From assembly GCA_963555705.1 (NCBI GenBank), contig OY743179.1, positions 21,956,692 to 22,020,691 on the forward strand: DNA of 64,000 bases, written 5' to 3'. Positions 55,597 through 64,000 of the stretch are shown here, piece by piece. Under the pieces are notes generated by a model. It made no database searches, had not been told where the DNA came from, and saw only the letters and a list, made by a program, of their open reading frames with translations. This DNA is from Ligustrum vulgare (Eukaryota > Streptophyta > Magnoliopsida > Lamiales > Oleaceae). The position numbers and the translations under genes are program-made. Numbering within the stretch: position 1 is the first letter of the stretch; each line of letters opens with the position of its first letter.

Positions 55597-57867
55597 TGTC
55601 ACGACCCTTCCCAGATCACCCTACTGGACCTGAAACGTGACGTGTGCCGATGGCAGGTGCCAACTAGATGTTGGACCCACCACCAAGGCAATCTTGACTT
55701 TTCTTCGACTTTCAATATTTCATTTTTCATAATTTTAATCCCACAGGAATTTATAAAATTTTGACAGTCTCCTCTATATTATTGACTTAACCAACCTGTA
55801 AAACAATAACAAATCCTCAAACATGCAATCATAAATAACTATATCACTTTTCAAATCTTCCAACCATGACAATTGACATAACATAATAACTACAATTCTT
55901 AACCCACTTCTATATATATACATGATCCCAAAATACATCATCATCAGACACATTCCTGATAAAGTATATTACTTATATCGAATAACTGCATATTCCAATG
56001 CATCTTCCTAGAATATGTCTCCTAAGAGCTTACCAAAGTAACTCCTGCAAATGACAATGTTACAAAGCTCCTTCGATGCTGCCGAAACTCTTATTTTCTT
56101 CCTATACTGTAAAGGTGGGGAAAAACATGAGCTTGTGACTGAGTGAGTGGAATTTCTGAAATAAAAGTATTTTATAAACCATTTCTGAAAACACAATTTA
56201 TTTCATAAGCTTTTATCACTTTAAATCAAATCATACATGCTAAGGATAATCATAAAGATCGTGGAATAATCATGTGTAGCATAACTGATAAACTGTAATA
56301 TATAAGAAAATCACACCAAAGGTACCCAACTAAATCATCTGAAATCTGTATCTAATCATACGCGCGTAGACTGCGAAGCACCTCCGTACCAAGCCCAAAG
56401 CCCCTCTGGGTACAAAAGTGGGTCCCAAAGACCTCATATATGCACCCTTACACACGGGCCATAGGCCCCCTCCGTGCATAAGAGTGGATCTTAAGATCAT
56501 CTGAATACGGGCTATATGTCCCCTCCGTGACAGAGCCTTAAGATCTCAAATAATATCCGCTAGTACACGGGCCCAAGGCCCCCTCCGTGCACTAACACAA
56601 GAACAGATAACCACATCAGGTACTTCTGGTGATTTTGAAATCATACATACTCAACTTGACTAATCATATTCGTAAAACGTGATATTGGAACCATCATGCT
56701 TGAGCATGTGTAATTATAAAACATTTTCCTTGATAAACATGCTAAAAGCCATCTATTTCAAAATCATTTGAAATTTAAAGAAAATCAAAGTAATAGAAAA
56801 CTTGCATAACATAAATTCTTTTAAGTTTTTAAAAGAATAACTTTTCCACTCACAAAATAATTGACCGTCCACTAGCTTGGCCAATATATAGCGCCAACTT
56901 CCTCGTCACCTCCTGAGATAAAATAAAATCTTCACATCAACATTTAAAATCACCTTAATAGATAATATAGCAAAAGAGCCTCATTCTTAAATTAACTCAT
57001 TAAACTTGTTTTCTCGTATTATACCATACTTACCCTTTTTACTTAGGAACACAAAATCACCTCTAAAGACTAATTAAGTTCTAATATCACTTAAGATTCA
57101 AAATTAGAGCCACATTTATCTAAATCCCAATTTTCCATTTTTACAAGCTTACTAGTTTATTTATCCCTCTTCATAACTAAATCAACATTCATTACCAACA
57201 CCAACAAATCCATTTCTAGCACAAAACAAACCAAAATACAAGTTTATCTCAACTTAATCACTAGTTTAACCTAGTGGCATAAAACCCTAATCTTTAATAT
57301 CAAGCATTTATTTCAATACTTAAATATACAATTAAAATCACCAAAATCATCATTCCCACATTCATATATAACTCACATTTAAACTATAATTCAAAAGCCC
57401 TAATTTTACACATTATTGAACAATAAATATTTTACTACTTACCTCTTAAAGCTAGGAAAAGATGGTAGAATAACCCCAAAACAACAAACATCTTAAGTGG
57501 GTCGAGCTCCTCCTTCTTTCTTCATTTCCTTTCTTTCTTTTCTTTCTCTTTCCCTTTTTCTTTCCCTTTCTTTCCTTTTCTCCTTTTTCTTGTTCTCTCG
57601 AAGCCTCTGTTTGTCCAGCATCTTTTGGTCCCTTTTTGTTTGTTATAATAAGTATTATATTATGTAAAGTCCTTAAATATTGTCAAGATGGTCCCCACAC
57701 TTATTCCTTAATTTAATTAAATCCTCAACTTATATAAGTTTTAGAAAAATAACCTCAACAAATAAAATAATATAATTTGGTCCTAATTAGACTTTGACTT
57801 GACTATTCCATATATGACTTTGACTAGTAGAAGTTTGACTAAAAAAAATAATAATTGGGTTGTTACA
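55597..57867 (-). mobile_element. Solo LTR (2.27 kb, gypsy-type) with hairpin repeats
   Basis: Plus-strand ends TGTCACGACCC and GGGTTGTTACA, between perfect AGTCA duplications (55592-55596, 57868-57872). In the opposite sense it starts TGTAACAACCC and ends GGGTCGTGACA, the form usual for plant Tekay-type LTRs, so I infer minus orientation. A pyrimidine-rich block (57508-57620) and the hairpin repeats at 56370-56602 are inside. No coding. Confidence 0.88.
56370..56602. repeat. CACGGGCC...GGCCCCCTCCGTG hairpin repeats
   Basis: Three to four units of roughly 65-90 bp, each containing a (T)ACACGGGCC(N3)AGGCCCCCTCCGTG(C) inverted motif followed by TTAAGATC. They are GC-rich islands in an AT-rich LTR. 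Confidence 0.75.
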
Positions 57868-57872
57868 AGTCA

Positions 57873-59356
57873 TCACTATGCATGTCGTTGTACAGCCTCC
57901 TCTTGCAAAAAAGAAGACATATTTTGTATGTGATGTGAATTAGGGAATATTTTTAAAACAGTGCATCCAATTCAATTAATAGCATTTCTAATATGATGTG
58001 CCTTTTACATTTTGTATAATTGGCAGAAATGTAATCCCCATACAAGGAATTTATTTCCGCTCGTGGCGAAGTAACTCACAACTGCAAGCGTTGGTAGAAC
58101 GTTTGTTTAAGCTGGATTTATTGACCATTTAACCTTAGTTTTAAGGTAGTGAGTCAAGGGTGAATGTAGTATTTTTCTCCACGACTGGCAGGATGAGTAC
58201 AGACATTCTTTCTCTGTTAATAGTAGTTCTTTGTTATACTAGAGCACACCAAATATTTTGTGTTTATGACCCAGGAGGTCCAGGTCAGGATCTTAAAGAT
58301 CGAATTAAAACTTGGTATAATTAGTCTGGTTGGCAGGGCATTTACATTTTGATGTCAGGCTTTAGTATTTACAACTTTCAAGGGGATAATGCTTGAAATC
58401 GGTCAGATACATGTTGCAGAATTTTTGGATGGCACCAGGATATCAAAGCCAATGAGACGCATATTCATCTAGGTTGAAATTGTAAGAAAAATGCAAAATT
58501 TACTCATCAAGGTTGTCAAACCTATTCCACATGAACTAGTGAAATTAAGTTGCACTTACATCCATTGTCACTTCCCTGATAGTCAAAGGCAAGGGGATAA
58601 AAGGCACATAGATAAAGAAACAAAGAACAACAACAATCTATTCTGCAATTTTGAATTAAATCTGTGTCCATTGTTTCCTAATCCAACTCCAAAACAAAAA
58701 TTCCTCACATCCCTTACTGAAAGTGCAATGAAAACGACACAAAAATTCATCACATCCCTTACTGAGTAGTGAGAGCTGCACTTAAGTCTCTTGTCATCCT
58801 TGGTTGTGGAAAGAAAATGAAAACATGTCAAAACAGAAGAATGAAAAACAGAAAATACACAAAAAATGGCATTTGATCCGACCTTCTGTGGTTTTCCATT
58901 ACTTCTCATTTTTGACGTGAATTTCTCATTTCCCCTAGCATGTTTGGCTAAGCTTAAAAAATAGTAGTTAAATTTAAAATTTTCCAATTATTTGCTAAGC
59001 AGACGTGTTTGGATAACATGCATGTATGTAAAACAATTACTTCTTTTAGAAGGAACTCATGCCTTGGTTTCAAAATAAACTTACTTCCAACTTTGACTAA
59101 AATAAAAAATGAATAAAAAATTATTACTTGTTTACTTAAAAAGTGTAATTAACTAGAATTAAACCTTTTAAAATCAGCCAGACATGCTCTTAATATTATT
59201 TTTGCTGACAATATATACAATAAACAGTTTTCTAAAATTAAAATATGAGGATAATTTCATTGACTATTTTATCCACATTTATTTAAAACGAAGAAGACAT
59301 GAATCAATTCTTATACATACAGTTCACATATAATTTTCTGCATTTAGTATGAGATG
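57873..59356. other. Unassigned AT-rich sequence
   Basis: No gene recognised. At 58700-58770 a short direct repeat (TTCCTCACATCCCTTACTGA / TTCATCACATCCCTTACTGA) occurs. Open frames 58491-58769 (+) and 58583-58987 (-) have no recognisable content. Confidence 0.4.
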
Positions 59357-59665
59357 GAATATGGTGCGGAAGCGGTTGTAAAATTCTTGTAATAAGAATT
59401 CTATGAAACTAAAGAGCGATATTGGAATAATCTTGCTTTTTATATTGATTAATGAATTGATTATTGAAAAAAGCATACAATGTTTTTGTATTTATAGGTA
59501 AAATTATTTCATAATCCCACTAATATAAAGAAACTAAAATAAGGAAACAAACTAAATTCCTAATCTAAAATAAAGAAGAAATACTATTCTAATCAATAAA
59601 GAAATGAACTATTGTTCTAAAATCTTATCTAAAAGAATAAAAAGAGATAAAAATATTACATCTAA

Positions 59666-59826
59666 GGCTCTGTTCGGCAGCACGGTAGCTTTTGTAAGTT
59701 GGTTTATTTATGTTTTCGAGTTAAAATGTGTTGTTAAAAAGTGGAGAGAAAAAATGTGTGGTTAAAAAGTGGTTTGAGAAATTATATTATTTATAAAATG
59801 TAATGATCGCGTTAAAGAACATAGGC
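59666..59826 (+). repeat. Tourist-like MITE in the left LTR
   Basis: GGCTCTGTTCGGC to GCGTTAAAGAACATAGGC, 161 bp, TAA on both sides (59663-59665, 59827-59829). The partner LTR has the uninterrupted site near 61453 (ATTACAACTAGAATAGAT), which confirms both boundaries. Confidence 0.85.
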
Positions 59827-60232
59827 TAAAATAGAGATAAGCAAATAGACTTAAAATGGGAAACTAATATTTTACGAAATAGGAAACTAATTTCAATCAA
59901 ATCTGGTTGTCCTACATTAATACCCCACTTAAAGAAAACTTGTCTTTGAGTTTTGTTGAAGAACATAAATCAATCAATCCAGGGAAAAATACTCAAAAAA
60001 TTGCATCATGTCGCATGGTGACCAAATATTCATCTCTTTATTCTCCACAATTCCCATGCTTAAAGACACTTTCTGTATGGAATTCCTTTAAAACTATGTT
60101 TTGTTCAATTTCTTATTCTTGAATCCCTCATATAAACACAGATTTTAAATTCTTTGTGCTTTTAATGTTCTTTTATTTCTATTGATGTCATCTACAATTA
60201 TTTCACTGTTTTCCTTGTACTTATGTAATTCT

Positions 60233-60592
60233 TTAACATTCGGATAAGCAGAAAAAGTCAGCAACACTTTTACTCTCAGTTTGACCAGCCTCACCTTTGA
60301 TTTCTTCATGATTAGAAAGTCTTGTGCCCTTTTGTTCTGTTAAATACTTCTGAACTTCAACTTGTTCATGTGAGTGGAACTTGATCTTGAAGTCTTCAAT
60401 GGCAATTTTCATATACAAGGGTTCGACATGTCTTGAATTTTCAACTTGCTCATGCTTTTCTATCTCTGTTGTAGTATCATGCTTGACTACATTTAGATCA
60501 TTTTTATTAGCATTTTGTTTAACCTCATAATCTTCGATATAAATTTTCTCTTTGTTTACACTAATATTCACAAATTGCTTATCACGTGACAC
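60233..60592 (-). CDS. Internal ORF of the small LTR element, unknown
   Basis: 119 codons, very charged and rich in Lys, Glu and Asn (for example KQNANKNDLNVVKHDTTTEI), with no recognised domain. It sits in the 3' half of the internal region. In position it could be the remnant of a gag- or pol-tail frame; it may not be translated. Confidence 0.35.
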   Translation of the reverse strand: MSRDKQFVNISVNKEKIYIEDYEVKQNANKNDLNVVKHDTTTEIEKHEQVENSRHVEPLYMKIAIEDFKIKFHSHEQVEVQKYLTEQKGTRLSNHEEIKGEAGQTESKSVADFFCLSEC

Positions 60593-60842
60593 TAAGTCAA
60601 TCTTCTTATCGTACCACCAAAATAAATACCATAACTAACATTTACATTACAGTACCATGTTCGTCCCAAAAGTATACGACAATCGTCCATCTCATCCACG
60701 TTACATATAATCTCATCTTTGTCATACTCTCCAATAGAAAGTGAAATTCTACATACTTCCATATTATGAATTTGTTGCCCCCTTAGCTTGTGAAGCTTGA
60801 TATCAAGATGAGTATACTTTGTTGTTGATGGTACATCATTTT

Positions 60843-61127
60843 CTAAAAATTTTGTTGCGCTTGGACTCTTATATCTTCTTGACAGACCTTCATAGATTCT
60901 TCAATATGTTCAAATTTAGCTAGGGCTCGAGGAAACTCTATAGCCACCTGATGCCGTGTTGTATTCCTGTTAAAGTAACCAACATTCATAGCAGTTAAAG
61001 TTTGCAAATTCACGTCCTTTGAGTCTTCAAATGTATCCATCATTCGTTCCAAATTCTGGACCAATGATGGTTCTGTAATCCTCTCTGATTATCATCTCGA
61101 GGATGCGTACCATAAGTAGCCATCAAT
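60843..61127 (-). pseudogene. Gag-like N-terminal frame of the small LTR element
   Basis: Just after the primer site the minus strand starts MATYGTHPRDDNQRG, changes frame near 61080, and goes on as VQNLERMMDTFEDSKD through RALAKFEHIEESMKVCQ to a stop at 60843. The position right behind the primer site is that of gag. No zinc knuckle or capsid motif was found. The sequence is too short and decayed to assign to gypsy or copia. Confidence 0.4.
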
Positions 61128-61849
61128 TAAGAAAAAACCTTGTTCTGATATTAATTTGGTGATGAAGCGGTTATAAAATTCTTGTAATGAGAATTATGTA
61201 AAATTAAAGAATGATATTAGTATAATCTTGCTTTTTATATTGATTAATGAATTGATTATTGAAAAAGAGTACAATGCCTTTGTATTTGTAGGCAAATTTA
61301 TTCCTTAATCATACTAATATAATATAACGACACAAACTAAAATCCTAATCTAAAACAAAGAAGAATTTGTATTATAATTAATAAAGAAAATAACTCATAT
61401 TCTAAAATCTAAAAGAATAAAAAAAGATAAAGCTTATTACAACTAGAATAGATAAAAGCGAATAGACTTAAAATAGGAAATTAATTCCAATCATATTTGT
61501 TTTGTCCTACATTAGAATATCATGAATCCAATATCACGTTTCTACCTTAAATGAGTTTTTTTTTTATTTTAAAGTATTTCATTTCATTTGGATGACCAGT
61601 TAATACTGGCGATGTGATATGATTGGACTGTAGACTTGCTGAACTGGTACAGAAACTAGAAATCTGAAAGAGTATCCCTACGTTGTAAAATAACAAAAAA
61701 CACTGTAGATAAAATATGATATTTACTTGATTTAACAAGTTAAAATTGAGCAGTGGTATCCTTACTCTTTATATGCTCCCTTTTTTTTAAAAAAAAAAAT
61801 ATATATATTTGTTAGTATGCTTACAAGCTCCGGGCAATTTCATACTTTA

Positions 61850-62245
61850 TTGCATGTTTGGTATCTTGTTTATAAATAAGTTTATAAAAACAGATTTTCC
61901 CAAATCACTTTTTAATCACACATTTCCCAAAACTACTTTTCAACCTCATATTTTATCTCTAAGGCCCTGTTCAGAAAAAAAAGAATCAAAATTAATTTGT
62001 AATAATTACAAAAATTTAAATTACACAATTTCCCATACCACTTTTTAACCATCCACATTTTCTCTCTCCAATTTTTAACCCTTCATTTTACCTAGAAAAC
62101 ACAAATAAATCAACAAATAATTTCAAAACCTTGATTTGACACAAAACATTCCATTTATTTGTCAATTAATTTTTAAAGAACAGGGCTTAAAACATCACAT
62201 TCTTTGTTTATAAATAAAAAATCGTTTACCAAACAGACGCTTGTA
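61850..62245 (-). repeat. Nested MITEs
   Basis: The outer MITE has ends CATGTTTGGTATC and GTTTACCAAACAGACGC and common-family sequence inside. It is split by an inner 225-bp MITE at 61963-62187 with ends GGCCCTGTTC and GAACAGGGC and TAA duplications (61960-61962, 62188-62190). Confidence 0.75.
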
Positions 62246-63440
62246 AGTCATGCTACGGTGTTATAGAAGAATTACAGTTTCAATTGTTTATAGAACATCA
62301 GAGATTAACTGTGGTCATGTCTTGCATTTCCTTTTGTACCATCCTGAAGAAGTTAATATCTCATACCGGTTCTTGACGTTCATTCTATAGGTTTTCTCTT
62401 ATAATTCATGGTGTTTTCTGGGAAAGGGTAGAAGAATGAGACCTCTTGTATATGACATACAATTAATCCCAGACTGAAACATTACGTTTCAACTGGGTGT
62501 TCTAGTTGACCTTTGTAAAGAAAAGAAATAGGCTCGAAACAGTTAATAGCACAGAGATACATTTATATTGGTGTGTTTAGAAAAACAATATCTTCAATAT
62601 TGGAATTTGATTAGTCAGTTTGACCAAGTGTCTACATGATCTTGAGTTCTTCATAGCGCTCAACAAGAGGGATGGAACCATTTTGTGATTCTGTTCTTGT
62701 AAAGGTTCTGAGCCAGGAAGCTGGTGGTTTTGGTGGAAATAGGAAATCATTAAATAAATAGTAGAGAATCAGTGTGTATTTGGGCCATCATTTCGATACC
62801 TTATTAACATGAAATCTTCTTTTTAAGAATGAGACGTTTTCGTTTTCATCATCTCATCGGAAAAAGTATAGTTCTTTTCGTTTATAACCATTTTGAGAGG
62901 ATCCAACATTCAGCATTGTAATTTTACATTGTTCCTGGTGCAGATAAGAATCAGGGGAAACAAAAGCAGAACTCTTGTTCATGCACCATCCTTTAGAGCC
63001 GAAGTCGAGCAGTGCAGCAGCATTCCTTTTTTACTGTACCTTTCTGCAAGGTGTTTGCACTGCAATAACATTTGAGACAGCCCTATTTGAGAAAAAGGAA
63101 TTAATTAAAAAAAAAATAAATTCTGATGGGTATCTGTAATTTGGATGGTTGGATTCTTGTAATTGCTTCAATTTTTGTTGGCATTGTCTTCGTTTTCTGA
63201 CATTTGAAATTGAAGGAAATACATAAAAATACCCTAAAAATTTTACCAATTTTTGAAAATACCCTAACAATTTTATATCTTTTAAAAATAGCCTTAAATA
63301 CTATAAAATACCACAAATATCCTTATATATCATATTTCAACTAAACCCATTAAGATTTAGAAAAGTTACAACCTAGTCCTTGAAATTTTATTAATTTTGT
63401 TTATGATTTTATTTGATTTTTGTTCGCTCATAGTAGCACC
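62246..63440. other. Unassigned sequence
   Basis: No gene or element recognised. 63215-63330 has TTTTGAAAATACCCTAA(C/A)AATTTTA repeated about three times in degenerate form. An LTR or viral promoter feeding the downstream frames may lie in the last 200 bp, but no TG..CA unit could be defined. Confidence 0.4.
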
Positions 63441-63447
63441 TTCACTT

Positions 63448-63460
63448 TGGTATCAGAGCC
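63448..63460 (+). promoter_or_regulatory. Primer binding site (Met tRNA)
   Basis: Exact TGGTATCAGAGCC. It is only 2 nt before the first ATG of the following frame, unusual for LTR elements, which normally have an untranslated leader. Confidence 0.75.
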
Positions 63461-63462
63461 AA

Positions 63463-63747
63463 ATGGCAGATCTAAAAGATAAATATTATATAACACAAAT
63501 TAAAAATGAATATATAATATATACATCAAGATTTATAATTATGCATACATTAACACTACCCGATAATTATAAAATAGAAATCTTAAACACTTTAAAAGAT
63601 TTAGATAAAGATATAAGAAGAGAAATATATGATCTAATAAATTTCGATATAATAAAAGAAGATTTTATCATAAACGAAATATTAGATTTAATCCATAAAG
63701 ATATACTAGAAGAGTTATATAAAAATTATAGAAATGGATTATCATAG
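63463..63747 (+). CDS. ORF 1 of an unidentified retroelement or pararetrovirus-like sequence
   Basis: 94 codons from ATG 63463, extremely AT-rich in codon choice (ATA, AAA, TTA, GAA). It has no zinc knuckle and no match I can name; it looks largely helical with alternating charged and Ile/Leu residues (NTLKDLDKDIRREIYDLINF). It directly follows a Met primer site and overlaps the next frame by 14 nt. Compact overlapping small ORFs after a Met primer site occur in badnavirus/tungrovirus-type pararetroviruses and their genomic relics; a gypsy-type element with a split gag is the alternative. Confidence 0.5.
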   Translation: MADLKDKYYITQIKNEYIIYTSRFIIMHTLTLPDNYKIEILNTLKDLDKDIRREIYDLINFDIIKEDFIINEILDLIHKDILEELYKNYRNGLS

Positions 63748-64000
63748 AGCGGATCCTCAATTAATTAGATATCTAGACATAGAAACAAATGAAAAATTAG
63801 ATTTAATAATAGAACAAAGAAGAAATTTAATGGACCAAATAAGAGAAGAAAGAAATATAAAACGACAAGAAAAATTAAGATTAAAATTATTGGAGAAAAA
63901 GAGAGAATATTTTGATAGAATTTTAAAACAATTACCAAAAATTCAAACGATTCTAGAAGACAAAGAAAAAACTAGAAAAGAAAAATATGATAAAACAAAC
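63734..64000 (+). CDS. ORF 2, open to the window end
   Basis: Opens at ATG 63734, 14 nt before the ORF 1 stop, in the -1 (+2) phase, and stays open for 89 codons to the window edge, so it is partial. The product is highly charged and strongly predicted by eye to be a coiled coil: regular Leu/Ile spacing with Arg, Lys and Glu (LIIEQRRNLMDQIREERNI, RLKLLEKKREYFDRILKQL). Coiled-coil small proteins are typical of the second ORF in several Caulimoviridae genera (family knowledge), but many gag N-termini are similar. The sequence beyond 64000 would decide. Confidence 0.5.
   Translation, partial: MDYHRADPQLIRYLDIETNEKLDLIIEQRRNLMDQIREERNIKRQEKLRLKLLEKKREYFDRILKQLPKIQTILEDKEKTRKEKYDKTN

Larger units (their letters stand above)
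59362..61514 (-). mobile_element. Small non-autonomous LTR element
   Basis: Two similar LTRs at 59362-59919 and 61157-61514 in minus sense. A mutated Met primer site (TAATATCAGAAC) follows the 5' LTR (right) and a purine tract (AAGTGGGGTAT) precedes the 3' LTR (left). GAATA duplications lie at 59357-59361 and 61515-61519. To fit that duplication the LTRs must start TAATGTAGGAC rather than TG. The internal 1.2 kb has two short minus-strand frames and no RT or integrase. Confidence 0.75.

Noticed and set aside
63031..63316. Minus-strand frames of 71-79 codons
   Set aside because: AT-rich, overlapping in different phases, no domain.

Overview
This is plant nuclear DNA. It is AT-rich and made almost entirely of transposable elements inserted into one another. 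The only intact host gene I can support is a CC-type glutaredoxin (44867-45172), a land-plant-specific class. Its TATA box and single short exon sit in a field of MITEs. The species cannot be told from the sequence; the copia, gypsy, CACTA and hAT families fit a eudicot with an expanded genome.

Layout. 1-3.4 kb: decayed 3' half of a plus-strand Ty1/copia element and its LTR. 3.7-5.5 kb: a solo LTR. 6.275-22.062 kb: one copia element split by three insertions: a minus-strand gypsy element (8498-13956, itself carrying a solo LTR at 11102-12484), a 3.3-kb solo LTR (15413-18751) and a 1.26-kb solo LTR (19078-20334). Each insertion has a perfect 5-bp target duplication. Subtracting them leaves a normal 5.7-kb copia element. 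22.384-26.513 kb: a CACTA transposon with a captured aldehyde oxidase fragment, interrupted by a solo LTR that contains a hAT MITE. 28.67-33.15 kb: a fairly young copia derivative that encodes only gag, inserted in LINE-like sequence. 33.68-36.47 kb: a second CACTA with a captured ABCB-transporter fragment, inserted in the end of another CACTA. 36.6-43.8 kb: two hAT MITEs, a 1-kb hAT element, a long-TIR MULE-like element and a 982-bp near-perfect palindrome. 44-48 kb: MITE cluster and the glutaredoxin gene. 48.1-54.3 kb: a FAR1-like fragment, then a minus-strand copia remnant split by a young gypsy derivative (49588-53042) without reverse transcriptase or integrase. 55.6-57.9 kb: a solo LTR with GC-rich hairpin repeats. 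59.36-61.51 kb: a small LTR element. 63.45-64.0 kb: the start of an unidentified retroelement or pararetrovirus-like sequence running off the window.

The most notable general pattern is that several distinct gypsy-type LTRs carry clusters of short GC-rich palindromes centred on CG-NN-CG (CGGCCG, CGACCG, CGATCG). In most they lie about 150-420 bp from the LTR 5' end. The core sequence differs between families but the architecture is shared. In the youngest element the two LTRs of one insertion differ in the number of units (ten against two).

Coordinates of nested elements rest on terminal TG/CA, CACTA or CAGTG ends plus matching target duplications read directly. Lineage names are inferred from motif recognition without database searches.
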